The notes below the pieces were generated by a model. That model had not been told where the DNA came from. It was given only the letters and a program-made list of their open reading frames with translations, and ran no database searches. A stretch of 64,000 nucleotides of DNA from positions 6,866,201 to 6,930,200 of the forward strand of contig OW204001.1 in NCBI GenBank assembly GCA_934047225.1, written 5' to 3'. Source of the DNA: Ypsolopha sequella (Eukaryota; Arthropoda; Insecta; Lepidoptera; Ypsolophidae). Numbering within the stretch: position 1 is the first letter of the stretch; the number at the start of each line of letters is the position of its first letter. Both the position numbers and the translations under genes were made by a program. This document shows positions 33,427 to 45,434 of this stretch, in pieces.

Positions 33427-36400
33427 ATCTAATTAACTAAGTTCTTACCAAGTTACAAATTAGGAGTAATTTTGTATGTGCCTAACCTGACTGAAAATTA
33501 GGTTTTTATACAGTAGAAAAAAAATAAAACGCTACATTAACTTTTGCAAATATTTAATCTCTTTTATAATTGTGGATCTATATGTATGCATATATTTATA
33601 ATGTACACATATTGTATGATACAATGTTACATTTTATTGTGACCGATTTCCTGTCGCCACTCTTACAAAGTGACCGCAACATAACCGACAATAATAGTTT
33701 TACAACTGATGAATGAACCATGTTTTATAATTTATATCCTATAAGAAAAATTGTGAAATAACCATTTAATGAAGTAATGATCTGTACAATCGTATATTGA
33801 TATAGTAATTGCTCTTAAATTATATTCACACAAATTATTTGTCTCCCAACATGATTATTATTATTCCTGATTACAACCTCGTTTTCTATGTGCAGCGATG
33901 TCATATTAACAAATTAAGACAGATTTATAAATCCACAAACGACGAAATTGAAAATCCGTGCCTTTTTGTAGTTAACTTTTATACTCTGAAACCATTAATA
34001 GCAACACGAAGGGATATATCAACTGAACAATCTACCAACTTACCATAACAATGGAAATCACAACTCAGGATAATTCTTTCTTAAAGGTAAAACTAGACAC
34101 TTTCGTTGTAACTGAACAGCCTAAACGTGGACATATTTTATGATCTAAAAGAAAATTGTAAAAAAATTATAATTTGGTATACAAGGTGACTTTTTGATCA
34201 TCGTCCAAATTCATACTGGAGGCTTGATAAGTGATTAGTATCTTGGATCAGTAACAATTTTTGAGAAAATCGTTAAATGAAATTTCGGCTTCCCATATAA
34301 ATTCACTTCCAGTTGCGAGTGAATCATTATGGGGAGTCAAAATTTCATTTTACGAATTTCACCAAAATTGTTATTGATCTATGATACTGATCACTTACCA
34401 AGCCACCAGTATGAATTTGGACGATGATCAAAAAGTCACCTTGTATATTCCATGCACACATCGGTAATGCTGGTTGTACTACGTCAATAAAAAGCACGGA
34501 ACCCGCCGGCATTAGTCTATTTGATAGCAACACAGCATTGTCCATGCGGACTATCAATAAAACGATTGAAATGTTTAAACATTAAAACATGGAATGTTAC
34601 AAAGTACGCATATTCAAAAGAAATCACATCAAAAAGAACCATGGTTCTGTCGAAACCACATCCAAATTATAAAATTACGCGTACAGTAAGGATTTCCCCA
34701 TTCAACGAGGCAGTGGCATATCTAACACTCACACACCAATAGCAGTTGAACATTTGTACAGGTTAGTGTATGTACCCTATTTATTTATATTATAAATGCA
34801 AAAAGTATTTACATTTTATGTACTCTGGTATTGGATAAAAAGCACTTAATGAACATTCTCGAAAACACGCACCACCAAATAGAAAACACAACAAATATCA
34901 AAACAAGAAACCATGTCTTACAGACTAAATAAAGACAATATCAAAAGAGAAAAAGTATGGATTTATCATTAAAAGCAGAATATGGAATATAAAACCATAA
35001 TTAAAAACAAAGTGCATAATGCCAATAAGCTACAAACGAGATTATCAAGATGAATTTTAATTTAGGATAAGAATAAAATTTATTTAAAAATGTCTACTAA
35101 AAGCCCGAGCATTCTTACAACAAGCCTTCTAAAGTGAGATGTTAAATCTAAAAGTAGTCATGAGACAGAACCGAGCATGTCCGTGACATCTACACTTTGT
35201 ACAATGCAGTATCAAAACAACGCCCGTGCGGCGCGACCCGTGAACGTTTGTGCGTGGCGTGACGTCACACGTGCGACCTGTACGTCGGCACCGCACACCT
35301 AAAATGTACCTTAACGCGACTGTACCCTACTATTTATAATTTATTACTCCTAACTAAGTCTCAATGTTAAAATTGTGCCACAGAAGCTATCTCAACAGGA
35401 CATTAAAAGCGGAACGCAACACAAGTGTCTCCACACAGCCTGGCTCGATGCCCGCGCTACTTACGTTACGTACATGCAGTATCGACTGACAGTGACTCGA
35501 TCGCTATCTTACATAATGGTTCCTGCAAACACCAAGGTCTGCCGACAATGTCACGAGTTTATCTCTACGACTCTAGGTATTGTTCGATCCACATGAAATG
35601 ACACCGACTACGGATTATTGCGACACTAAACGGCTATGCCCTTTTACAGTGGCACCACTATCGTACTTGTTACATTACTTATAAATATGGAGATGTTTAC
35701 TGGGCGGATATAAAGGTGAAGTTCGCCTGACACCCGACGCCGTTCACGAACACAAGGACCACGGAAACGTTACGCGTAGGACCTTACATAGGAAGACATA
35801 CAACTATACACGTCACACGCTGCCAAGTACAACGCAACGGTACTCTCGAGAGGATAATTTAGATATTGCCAAAGGAGAATTGAGCACATCGGATGCGAAC
35901 CGGTGGAAATGACCACTTAGACACTCGTAGAGTGCAGCCGCCTGTGTCCGTCCTGCGTAACCAAAGACCACCCCAAACGCGAGGCACTTAAAAGATCTTA
36001 ATAGTAATGATATACAGCTACGAACTAGTGGTACGAAGTCAGCTCGGGCCGGCGCGGCGCACGCGTCGCCGTTGATACAACGGGCGCGTGCCCTCGCGCG
36101 ACCGACAGTTAAAGCTATGGACATACGAGTGTCGCACATACTAGTGTACACTCTAACCTAACACGGAGAGAAAGGGCTATCTATCGTAGACGTACAAAGT
36201 ACTTACCTACAATACAAATCTACGTTCAGCTCTTAAAACGTGAACTGACCGAATACATACAAAATTGGTGTAGTAAATGAGTGTCCAACTTCATAAAAAC
36301 GTCTAAAGTGCCTTATTTTCCGTGTCATGTTAAAAAATAGTGTCTTCTGGTGAACTTTGAAAAAATTTAAACTAGTGCAGAGGTGAAAATTTGTCAATCA

Positions 36401-37011
36401 ATACATTATGTTATATATTAAAGTAGCTATGAATTTATTGATGGTAAAAAAGTAGAGGTGTGAAGCGTTCGAGCGCCGTGGCGGTGCGGCCGCGGCCGAA
36501 GCGATGACGTCAGTGGTCTATGTACAATACATTATCGCAATAACAAAACAACAATCAATTTATGTAACTTTAAAACTGGCGCACATAATTATATGTACAA
36601 ATTCAACGGTTCAGTAATCGACTGAACGTAACATCGATAGGGCATTTCTGTCTCCGCGCGGCACTCCACTACTCAACAGAAATAGAGAAGTTTTATTGGT
36701 GGCGTTTTCAATTCCTATATCAAAGAACTATACAAACAGGACTCCCGAGTCCCGACCAGGCACCGACGCGTCGACCGAAACTATAATCTAGATACAGAAG
36801 TGCCGCGCGGAGGGTTACAAATAGTTTTATCTTATGTACATATTGTCGCATCGAAGATAGAGTAAGAATTATCAGCTAGGTGTAGTTGTGTGTGTGTGGG
36901 GACGCGGCGAGAGCGACGCACGGGGGGGGTTTACCTCCGAGCGCTCTTGGAGTTGGAGCGCGAGTGCGAGTGCGGCGTGTTGGTGTGGGGGGTCGCGCCC
37001 CCCGGCCGCTC
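33427..37011. other. 3' flanks of two convergent genes
   Basis: The coiled-coil gene (+) ends at 33426 and the UPF0047 gene (-) at 37012. AATAAA at 33523 suits the former. Except for the MITE at 34179-34446, I see few repeats over 34500-36900. That is unusual in this window and suits a long UPF0047 3'UTR on the minus strand. The open frames here, some GC-rich around 35800-37090, lack homology and codon structure and are not called. Confidence 0.4.
34179..34446. mobile_element. MITE, complete copy
   Basis: The inverted ends ATACAAGGTGACTTTTTGAT / ATCAAAAAGTCACCTTGTAT lie in a TA context. A second, truncated copy in the opposite orientation is at 62246-62446. Confidence 0.9.
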
Positions 37012-40000
37012 CTAACTGGAGCAGGACGCGGGCGACACCGGAGACAGGGGGGAGTCACGGGGGCAGCCCGACAGGGTCACCACTATCTGTAACAGTCACG
37101 GAGCTGTCTCAGTATACTCTCCTTCTTAACATCAGCAACGGTGACATCAAGTAAAACTGACTGGTCTTACATTTTAGTCTTAGTCAAAGCTTCCTCTAAC
37201 TGTTAATATTTCCTTCCTCCAACAGCTAATATGAGAAAGTATTTAGTACATCATTCGATAAGATTTATTCTTTTTTTTTTTGTATACATAAATACACGAG
37301 CGTCTATAACTCTGACATAGGCTGGATTTTAACCGAGGTGATTTGGATTCCAACTCAATGTTTCAGCTGCAGAAGGAGTTTGATTTAAAAGTGAACTATC
37401 ACTATATGGAATTTTATTTTACATTTATACAATTTCGTAATTTTACTATTCGCTTACTTGAATTCCGACCTGAACGATCTGTGACTGAAGACCCTTACTT
37501 AAAAACACATTTATATCCATTAAACATATAAATGTATTAATAGGAACCCTGTAAGCCTATAGTTCATCCACTGCTGGACATGGGCCTATCCAAGATTTCG
37601 CCACTCTTGGCGGTCCTCCAGGAAGAAATGCCCATACTCACACACGCTGGGCAGGCGGGTTGGTGAGCGCGGCGCCCAAACCCTGGCAACAGTTACGCCA
37701 CTGCCTGTCACCAGTCTGTTTTATAGAAGGGTCGGCAGTTGGGATGGATATACCGCCATCAATCGGTCCCAAGCATGGTGGGCTACCTGGTTGTCTTTTG
37801 TCCCCTGTCCCCGAATAACTTTGGGGGTGGTTTGCGAGTAAAATGGTGATACCTCCACGGTCGAGCCCGGTATCACCTCTATAACCTGCATAGGAAGAAA
37901 CGCTAATAAGAACCCTCATAGCCTAGCAACGTAAACTTAGATATGGTTGGTTATCTTCGTATTATGCTATACCTTCCGACTGCCGGCGTGGTTCCGATGC
38001 TCGCACAGCCACACTCCCTGCCAGGTGCCGAGGTTCAGCTTGCCGTCCGTGATGGGGATGGTCAGCGACGAGCCCAGGAAGCAAGCCTTTACATGAGCCG
38101 GCTGCAAACATTTACATATTTAGGTTAGAAGTTGAGATGATGAAGTGAATGCAACTGCTAGTGAAGAGACCCCAGGGGCTCTACCGCGTAATTCTCATTT
38201 GTATCAACTTCAAGCAAATGCATGCGAAATTCAACGCGTGCAAGAGATGGCATGTTAGGCGGGCGTCGTCGCACGCACGTCAAATTTCAATCTTAAGTTG
38301 ATGTTGATGAAAATGAGAATTACGCGGTAGACCCACTGGTTCTCAAATCAAATATTTTTCTCTTCCTCCATATTGTAATGACCTTTATAAAATACAGAGT
38401 TATATTATGCAACTCTCCAAAGCCAGAACAATCTTTCAAGGACAGCAGCATCTGTAAAGCAACTGCTGTTCAGAGTTCACCGTCAAATAATTATAAAAAG
38501 CATTTGAAGTGAAGAAAAAAGGCATATGAGCAATCTATAGCCCTTGGCTTTCAGACACCTGCGAACCACTCTCGCAGATGCAAATGAAAGAAAAACGAGA
38601 CAAAATGACAAATCATATTTACCCCATTGAATTACTGATTTACCACAATACCATAATCTTTTCAGAAAATGTGTTCATTATAACAACTATAATAAAAGGG
38701 CATGCTTTTAAAAATGATGAAAAGAAAACTAAAAATGTGGCTAATATGTAAGTGATTTTATGACGTTGGCATCTAGCTAGACCCCAGTCCCCAATCCATT
38801 TCAAAATGTATAACAACATAATACGAATGTACATACATTATGAATATAAACTTACATACTCGTACAGATAGCAGCATGGTTTATGAAGTCTGAGGTTTAT
38901 GGCCTAGTCATTTTTTCTCTATCGTTCTTAGTAAGTTTGTGAGCGAATGAACACATGCGCTAGACCCCCACCACTTTCGCTGAGCGGTCAAAAATCGTGC
39001 CGTGATCTGTATATAATATGGTCAATATAATCCAAAGCATTTATATCTTGTCAAATCTTGGTGTCATTTATTTAATGTGTTTTAAAATGGCCCTTCTTCA
39101 GAAATTGTGTGACTAGATTGATGGATGTGGAAGAAGCGAAAGAGGTGTGTCCAGATTGTAGCAGATGGAAATCTGTAGTCTCTGCCTACCCCTCTGGAAA
39201 ACAGGTGTGAGTATATGTATGTACGTGTTTTAAAATTCATGACATTTAAAATTTGAGCCCAGCTAGTAAATGATAAACCAGTGATAAACACTATCATTTC
39301 GAGTTCTAGTGATAAGCAACTTGAAGTGGGGATGTCCGTATTCTTCAGATTGACAAAAAAGCTAATACAGTAACTTAAATCCACCTACTTCCACACTTAC
39401 CTACCTATAAGATAATTACAACATCAAAAGCGGTTTTATAATTACCTATATTGGTGACCCGATGTTATAATATTACATTATTTATAACACCGCGATTCTG
39501 CACTGTGATTGGCCCAATTTGTTATAACACGGCTAGAGATTCAATCAACTACAGTAAAAAGAAATAAGGCCCCATCCTTATTTCTTAAGCTGCGCTCCCT
39601 TAATCCTTGTGGCTTTTGATTGACCCTAAGGCAGCATTACCAGACGATGCACCTGAGGTTCATGAATGAGTGTTCTTCTCAGTTTTCGAAAATTGTTAGT
39701 CGAAAATATTATAAATAATGTCACGCAAAGACGATATATGGTTGTAGATAAAGTATTAACTGAACATAATTAGACATTGGGACACTCATGCAAAATGCAA
39801 TAATATGAGATGAGCAAACATAAATGGTAGTTAGTTTACATTAAAAACCATATAAACAGCAACTAAAAGAGCTTCTGTCTATTATAATAATCTGTGCTTC
39901 AGTTAACAACAGTTAAATAGCGGTGACCGTGTGACCTTGAGTGACCTGTGAGTGAAGACCTTATAGAGATGTAGAATGTGCTCACTGGACACAATGAAGT

Positions 40001-41201
40001 TCTGTAACTTCTAAAGATGTACCAAAATCATCATCTCAGTAGTCACTTACTACCTCATAGTCAATAACTCGATAAGTACAAGCAAACCCAAGCAATCATT
40101 TCTTGTCTATTTTGTTAATTAATGGTATAAACTACCTGAGATTGTTATCAGTGCAACTTCAGAAACTGTTTCAAAACTAAATTGGACAATTTAATTGTAT
40201 AAATATTAAAATGCAGAGACATACACTTAATCAGTTTATACCTTGTAGACATGTAATGGTATAATATTCTTTCGCTCACATAGAATGTAAAAATCACGTT
40301 TAAAAGATAATAAGATATATTTCAACCATTAGGATGGTTGGCTTCAGTTAAAATTATAAATAACTAAGTGGATATGCTATGAAGTGAAAATTCAGTTTTG
40401 AGTGTATGTGTAATATTGTGTATCCTACATAAATAAAATAATTGTACCCCCTTATCAACACTCTGACCCAACTTACCTAATATTGTTACCACAATTATTA
40501 ATATTTTTTAATTTTTATAGCACACATAACAATATGGTGCAATCCACTGTGGCTTATTCAAAATAAATGGCTGTTGATTCAAAATTTTAACAATTTATGT
40601 CACTGCAGTTAATAATCAAGCAGAAGAGCACAACCACATAAAAACAAACGTATATTTCTCATTATCTTTTCACAGTTTCCATTGATTTATTTTAGTGTAA
40701 ATTTAACCAGTGGGAGCACTCACCATGTCGTCTGGCCCCTCGCACGAGTGGCGGTACTGCAGGCCCTCTGGTACTATTTTATTGAGCATCATCTCCATAT
40801 CATCTCGCACGTCGGGGTCCCAACTCTCGTTCAGCGCAAGGCTCGCCGATGTGTGCATTACTGAAAAACACGATCATCACATCAGACAGCACGATAACGA
40901 CGGGGTTTTCTACATTCACGAGCCAGATCTACGTAAAGGAATCAAATATTTAGGTTGAAAATGACTGCAGCTACAAAATCCCGCGAGAATTACAGCAGGA
41001 ATCTGACAAGTGGGTCGCAGGTGCAGGAGGCGACTGGTACTCACTCTGGATGTGGCAGAGCCCCACTGCGAACTGCGACAGCTCGGGCACCTGCTTGAGG
41101 ATCTCCTCTGTGACCAGGTGCACCCCTCGGTGCTGCGGCCGCAAGTTCAGCTTACGTTGAAACCACGCGGATCCGATCTGAATTCCTCGGTTCGAGGCCA
41201 T
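37012..41201 (-). CDS. UPF0047 / YjbQ-family protein
   Basis: Exons on the minus strand: 41201-41045, 40860-40724, 38101-37973, 37086-37012; GT/AG junctions in phase, 165 residues. The family is small and found from bacteria to animals. Bacterial YjbQ has been linked to thiamine-phosphate synthase activity, but the animal role is not established. Landmarks: N-terminal FQRKLNLRPQHRGVHLVTEE, then HTSASLALNESWDPDVRDDM at about 55-74, HSCEGPDDMPAHVKACFLGS at 90-109, and LGTWQGVWLCEHR at 122-134. This covers the whole fold, so the model is probably complete. The last 20 residues (SGCPRDSPLSPVSPASCSS) are a serine/proline tail beyond the core. Introns 2 and 3 carry MITEs and retroelement tails. The start codon faces that of TMIE across the LTR insertion. 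Confidence 0.95.
37555..37915. repeat. Dispersed repeat, copy 1
   Basis: About 330 bp (GATTTCGCCACTCTTGGCGG, AAATGCCCATACTCACACAC, CAGGCGGGTTGGTGAGC, TATACCGCCATCAATCG) recur in the same orientation at 61757-62080. No coding frame is conserved between the copies. Confidence 0.8.
38177..38340. mobile_element. Young MITE, copy 2 (see 16287-16452)
   Basis: It is identical to copy 1 except for a 2-bp deletion and one base change. It lies in an intron of the UPF0047 gene, 76 bp upstream (in gene terms) of exon 3. Confidence 0.9.
39095..39230 (+). mobile_element. 3' tail of an RTE-like retrotransposon
   Basis: GATGGATGTGGAAGAAGCGA, TGGAAATCTGTAGTCTCTGC and CCTACCCCTCTGGAAAACAG match the copy at 23440-23590. 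The rest of the intron (38341-40723) holds nothing else I can name. Confidence 0.75.
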
Positions 41202-41667
41202 GTTTAATTTTTAAAATCGCTACAAAGTGAACGCAAGAACACAAACGATCTTACACAACATCACTTTGAACAACCTTTACACGAATTAATCTACCTACAA
41301 TTATCATAAAAGATTCATCTTCGATCTTTAAATTGTAGTAAATATATCGGAGGTTAGAGGACAGATTCGACACCCCTATTTTCTGCGGAGGTGAAACAGT
41401 CGTAAAAACGAAAGAGAAACAAGATAAATGTTGTCAACAGAAAAAAAAAACGAACGCATCCTAGTTTCATTCATAAATTGAGAAGTAAATATATTTTTTA
41501 TTCGTTAACATTTATTTATCTGAAAAAGCTAAATTTTCAGACTAGTTTTATTTTTACCAAGCCCTTTGAGTAAAACTGCTTAATTCCTTGAACCTTGAAT
41601 TGGTTGTGAAAAAATCTATTATCTAGTAGTGCTCTACCACCTAATAATATTGTACCGATATCGATAG
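41202..41667. promoter_or_regulatory. UPF0047-side half of a divergent promoter region
   Basis: A TATCGATA at 41659-41666 matches the insect DRE core-promoter element bound by DREF in housekeeping genes. It directly abuts the LTR element. Without the insertion, about 850 bp would separate the two divergent start codons. Confidence 0.45.
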
Positions 41668-41794
41668 TGTGGAGAATGAGTAATATTACAACCTGAATTA
41701 TGTAGGCTTTATTGTGCTAAAATCCTAGTAATGTAATGACAATGAGTGACATCTAATCAAACTGACAATTTACCATAAATACGAGTATACGACA
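41668..41794 (-). repeat. 3' LTR (left in window)
   Basis: 127 bp, identical to 45435-45561. In the minus-strand sense it starts TGTCGTATACTC, contains ATTTTAGCACAATAAA (with the AATAAA signal) at LTR positions 72-87 and ends ATTCTCCACA. Confidence 0.97.
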
Positions 41795-41837
41795 TTCTCC
41801 CGGAGTATCTAAAATGAGCACATTTAATTTAATGTTT

Positions 41838-44800
41838 TTATTTATCTAGCACATAGTCTAACATGCGCTGGGGTGGACGGCACTGCCTTCCGGAACGACG
41901 CGTCTCTGGATCTGATTCAGGTTCTGTGGTACTAGTGCTTGGCAGTGGCTCCACGGTATTAGTGCCAGGCAGTGGCTCTGCGATAACATTGTCATGTCCA
42001 GAATAAGTCAGTTCTTCTTCAGTGTCGTTCACTCCATATTCACCAGTGGGTGCTAAATGTCGGTTTGATACAACAACTTCTCGTCCATTTGATGTTCGTA
42101 CTAGGGAATGAAACGGGTTCGTCTCTATCAGATCCACTTCCTCTACGATTGGGTCGTATTTACTTGTCCGAGTGTGGTTGCGCATCAGCGCTCTTTTTGG
42201 ACCTGTTAACCATGTCGGCATCGATTGTCCGTTGGATGATCTGCGTGGATGTGTAAACATTCTCTCATGTGGTGTACAGTTGGTTGCGGTACACAAGAGA
42301 GAACGGATGCTATGGAGTGCTTGAGATAGAACGTTTTCCCATTTTTCTATTGGAAGGTTGTGGCTTTTTAATGCTAGTTGAATAGCCCTCCATATAATGC
42401 CATTGTATCTTTCAGTTTGTCCATTTCCTTGTGGATTGTATGGAGTTGTATAACTTGTAGCTATTCCTTTATCATGAAGAAATTCTTTCAAGTCATTAGC
42501 AAGAAAAGCGGTACCTCGATCAGAGTGTACGTAAGAAGGCATACCGAATATCGAAAAGAGTTCTTGTAATTTATTTTTCACAGTGTTTGTAGTAAGATCA
42601 GGACATGCATAGGCAAATGGAAATCTTGAATATTCGTCTATGATTGTCAGTATATATCGGTTAGGGGATCCTTTGCTTGGCAGTGGACCTTTGAAATCTA
42701 TCGATATTCTTTCCATAGGAGAAGTTGCTTTAATCAGGGTTCCACGGGTTTGTGTGAATCTGGGTTTTATTTCTGCACATATTTTACACCTTGATATCAT
42801 CTTCTTGACCTCTTCAATAGAGTATGGAAGGTTCTTGCTGCGCACCCAATGGATCATTCTCGTAATACCTGGGTGACATAAAGTTCTGTGAATTTCGGCT
42901 AGTTTATCGACAGTAGCCGAAGATGCCACGATGTTGGCCCGTGACAGTGTATCAGCTACAATGTTCTCTTTTCCTGGGCGGTATACTATATCATAAGAAT
43001 AATTTGACAATTCTAATCGCCATCTTTGGATCTTGTCGTTCTTGATTTTACTGGAGTGAGTTTGATCAAACATAAATGATACAGATTTTTGATCTGTAAT
43101 CAATTGAAAAGGCCTGCCGATTAGAAATTGACGCCATTTTCTAAGGCTTTCAACAATTGCACAGGCTTCTTTTTCGATAGCAGAATGGTTACGTTCGGTG
43201 TTTGTCAAAGTTCTTGAGAAGAATGCAACAGGTCGGCCTTCTTGTGACAAAATTCCAGCTATAGAATGGTCTGAGGCATCAGTTTCAACAGTAAATTGAA
43301 TTTTATCATCAATGGCGTGAATTAATGATTTTGCTATTTCTTCTTTAAGGTTATTAAATGCGTTTATCGCATTTTCTGTCAAGGGGAATGACTCAGTTTT
43401 GACTAGCGGTTGCAATTTATCAGAAAACCTTGGAATGAATTTTGAATAATGAGCAAAAAACCCAAGAGCTCGGTGAAGTGAAGCAGAATCTGTCGGTAAT
43501 GGCAATTCCGAGAGTGGCCTAAGGCGTTCAGGATCTGGCTTAATTATGCCTTGGCTTATGTTATAGCCTAGTATGTTTATCTCAGTTTTGCAGAACTCAC
43601 TCTTGTCTAGGTTTAAAGTTAAGTTGTAGCGAGAAGCAATTTCAAGAAATAATTGCAATTTTTTGTCATGATCTGTCTTGTCTATGGCGCACAGTGTAAT
43701 ATCATCTAGATATGCATACACTCCTTGTAAATTCTCTTTCTTGATTATCTCATTGATAGCGCGTTGAAAGGCTGCGACGCCATTTGTTACTCCAAATGGT
43801 ATTCTTCTAAATTGGTATAAGTTGCCGTCTGCTTCAAAGGCTGTATAAGTTTTTTCTGAGTCTTTAATAGCAATTTGATGATAGGCGCTCTTCAAATCAA
43901 TCTTACTGAAAACGCAATATTTGGCAACCTTTGTTACAATGTCTTCAATGCTCGGTAGGGGATACGCATCAAGTTGAGTGAAGCGGTTGATGGTTTGAGA
44001 GTAATCGATGCACATTCTTTTCTTATGATTATCGTTCGAGACAACCAGAACTTGTGCTCGCCATGGAGATGAGCTGGGTTCAATTATTTCATCGGAGAGG
44101 AGATTTTTTATTTCGCTTCTTATAAACTCTATATCATCACTTGAAAACTTCCGTGATTTTGTAGTAACCGGTCTTCCAGGAAGCATATTTGAAAAGAGAC
44201 TCACTGGCTCTATGGAAGCTTGAGTTAAAGTACATAGCTTCAATGGTTCTCGAGGCCCACCGAAGTACATTTCAAGAGTTTCATGCTTTTTTAAGATATC
44301 GTGGCCCAATATAACATCTGTACATAGCCCATCTAGAACTAATAAATTAGCTTTGAATTTTTGTCCTTGTACACTGATGTCCAAATGGCAAAGTCCATTT
44401 ACTTTTGATGAGAGATTTGATGCTGCCATAGTGACTTCTTGTCTACATGGTTGTTTTTCAATGTTATATTGGTTTACAAGACTGCTATTTATGAAGCTAG
44501 CAGTACTTCCGGTATCAACAAGTGCTTTTGCTGTCAATTTCCCGTTAATAGTTATCGTGATCGTAGCTTTACTGAGGTCCGCAGTGGCAGCGGTTACGCA
44601 AGACGATTTTTGAATTTCTGCTTCTTTAATATCATTATTTTCATCGACGTCAAGGAAAGCATTGTATTGTTTTGCTCTGCATACCTTAGCGAAGTGTCCT
44701 CTTTTGCCGCAGGATAGACAGGTAGCGCTACCGGCAGGACAGTTCATGCGTAGGTGTTTTTTATTGCCGCAATAATAACATAGCTCATTTGCATTCTTCT

Positions 44801-45419
44801 TATTTATATAATTTCGCCTTTGACTTGTAGAAACCGCATTTATTGGTGTGGTAGTGTTGCTACTGCCTGATTGTTGGTATTCTTCATTATTAAAGTGCGC
44901 TTCTTCCAGAGAACGTGCTTTGTTTTGAGCATCATCTAGGGTAAGAGAGGAGTGTTCGAGAAGCCGCTCGCGCACAGAGGGGGAGTAAATCCCGGTGATG
45001 AATACATCACGTACAAATTCGTTTTCATGTTGTTCGGCAGAGACTTCCTTAAAGTTGCAGTTTTTAGCAAGGAGCTTGAGCGCTTGTAGGTACTGGTCAA
45101 TTGACTCACCAGGTTGCTGGGTTCTTTTTGTTAGTTTATGTCTAGAGAAGATTTCATTTGGTTGCTTTACATATAACCCTTCTAGCTTATTTAGAGATTT
45201 TTGATAATCCTTACAGCTTTCGATGTGAGTATACACTGTTGGTGATAAGTGGTTTACCAATAATTGATATTTCGTTTCCTCCGATAGTGGTTTGCCTTCC
45301 GAGGAGACAACTTTCAGAAAATTTTCAAATGTCTTTTTCCAATGTTTCCACTCCGGGGTATGATCAATATTTGATGACGGGTCTTCGTCGAATATTTGAG
45401 GACGAAGGTATTTGTCCAT
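41838..45419 (-). CDS. Ty3/Gypsy Gag-Pol polyprotein
   Basis: A single 1193-codon frame with no stop or frameshift between gag and pol. Gag is about 1-250 with two CCHC knuckles (214-227 CYYCGNKKHLRMNC; 234-247 CLSCGKRGHFAKVC). The protease has LVDTGSTASFIN near 300-311. The reverse transcriptase has FSKIDLKSAYHQ at 504-515 and the catalytic YLDD at 570-573. RNase H has VETDASDHS near 711-719. The integrase has an HHCC zinc site (H844, H849, C878, C881) and the DDE triad D908, D967, E1003. There is no envelope gene and no clear chromodomain. All catalytic residues are present, so the protein may be functional. The start codon overlaps the putative primer-binding segment by two bases, giving a very compact leader. 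Confidence 0.97.
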   Translation of the reverse strand: MDKYLRPQIFDEDPSSNIDHTPEWKHWKKTFENFLKVVSSEGKPLSEETKYQLLVNHLSPTVYTHIESCKDYQKSLNKLEGLYVKQPNEIFSRHKLTKRTQQPGESIDQYLQALKLLAKNCNFKEVSAEQHENEFVRDVFITGIYSPSVRERLLEHSSLTLDDAQNKARSLEEAHFNNEEYQQSGSSNTTTPINAVSTSQRRNYINKKNANELCYYCGNKKHLRMNCPAGSATCLSCGKRGHFAKVCRAKQYNAFLDVDENNDIKEAEIQKSSCVTAATADLSKATITITINGKLTAKALVDTGSTASFINSSLVNQYNIEKQPCRQEVTMAASNLSSKVNGLCHLDISVQGQKFKANLLVLDGLCTDVILGHDILKKHETLEMYFGGPREPLKLCTLTQASIEPVSLFSNMLPGRPVTTKSRKFSSDDIEFIRSEIKNLLSDEIIEPSSSPWRAQVLVVSNDNHKKRMCIDYSQTINRFTQLDAYPLPSIEDIVTKVAKYCVFSKIDLKSAYHQIAIKDSEKTYTAFEADGNLYQFRRIPFGVTNGVAAFQRAINEIIKKENLQGVYAYLDDITLCAIDKTDHDKKLQLFLEIASRYNLTLNLDKSEFCKTEINILGYNISQGIIKPDPERLRPLSELPLPTDSASLHRALGFFAHYSKFIPRFSDKLQPLVKTESFPLTENAINAFNNLKEEIAKSLIHAIDDKIQFTVETDASDHSIAGILSQEGRPVAFFSRTLTNTERNHSAIEKEACAIVESLRKWRQFLIGRPFQLITDQKSVSFMFDQTHSSKIKNDKIQRWRLELSNYSYDIVYRPGKENIVADTLSRANIVASSATVDKLAEIHRTLCHPGITRMIHWVRSKNLPYSIEEVKKMISRCKICAEIKPRFTQTRGTLIKATSPMERISIDFKGPLPSKGSPNRYILTIIDEYSRFPFAYACPDLTTNTVKNKLQELFSIFGMPSYVHSDRGTAFLANDLKEFLHDKGIATSYTTPYNPQGNGQTERYNGIIWRAIQLALKSHNLPIEKWENVLSQALHSIRSLLCTATNCTPHERMFTHPRRSSNGQSMPTWLTGPKRALMRNHTRTSKYDPIVEEVDLIETNPFHSLVRTSNGREVVVSNRHLAPTGEYGVNDTEEELTYSGHDNVIAEPLPGTNTVEPLPSTSTTEPESDPETRRSGRQCRPPQRMLDYVLDK

Positions 45420-45433
45420 TTTAGCACAATAAA
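45418..45433 (-). other. Putative self-priming site of the LTR element
   Basis: On the element's sense strand TTTATTGTGCTAAAAT lies one base after the 5' LTR. It is a perfect 16-nt complement of ATTTTAGCACAATAAA inside the LTR (45475-45490 in the right copy). No TGG-beginning tRNA primer site is at the usual place. This layout matches Tf1/sushi-type self-priming; the mechanism is inferred. Confidence 0.65.
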
Positions 45434-45434
45434 T

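Noticed and set aside
35813..36151. 112-codon minus-strand frame, GC-rich
   Set aside because: Arginine/alanine-rich translation of GC-rich DNA, no domain; more likely the UPF0047 3' flank.
36876..37154. Frames on both strands around GC-rich 36890-37090
   Set aside because: They overlap the last UPF0047 exon and its 3' flank and have only low-complexity composition.
42050..45424. Several short plus-strand frames opposite gag-pol
   Set aside because: They are shadows of the 1193-codon gag-pol frame.
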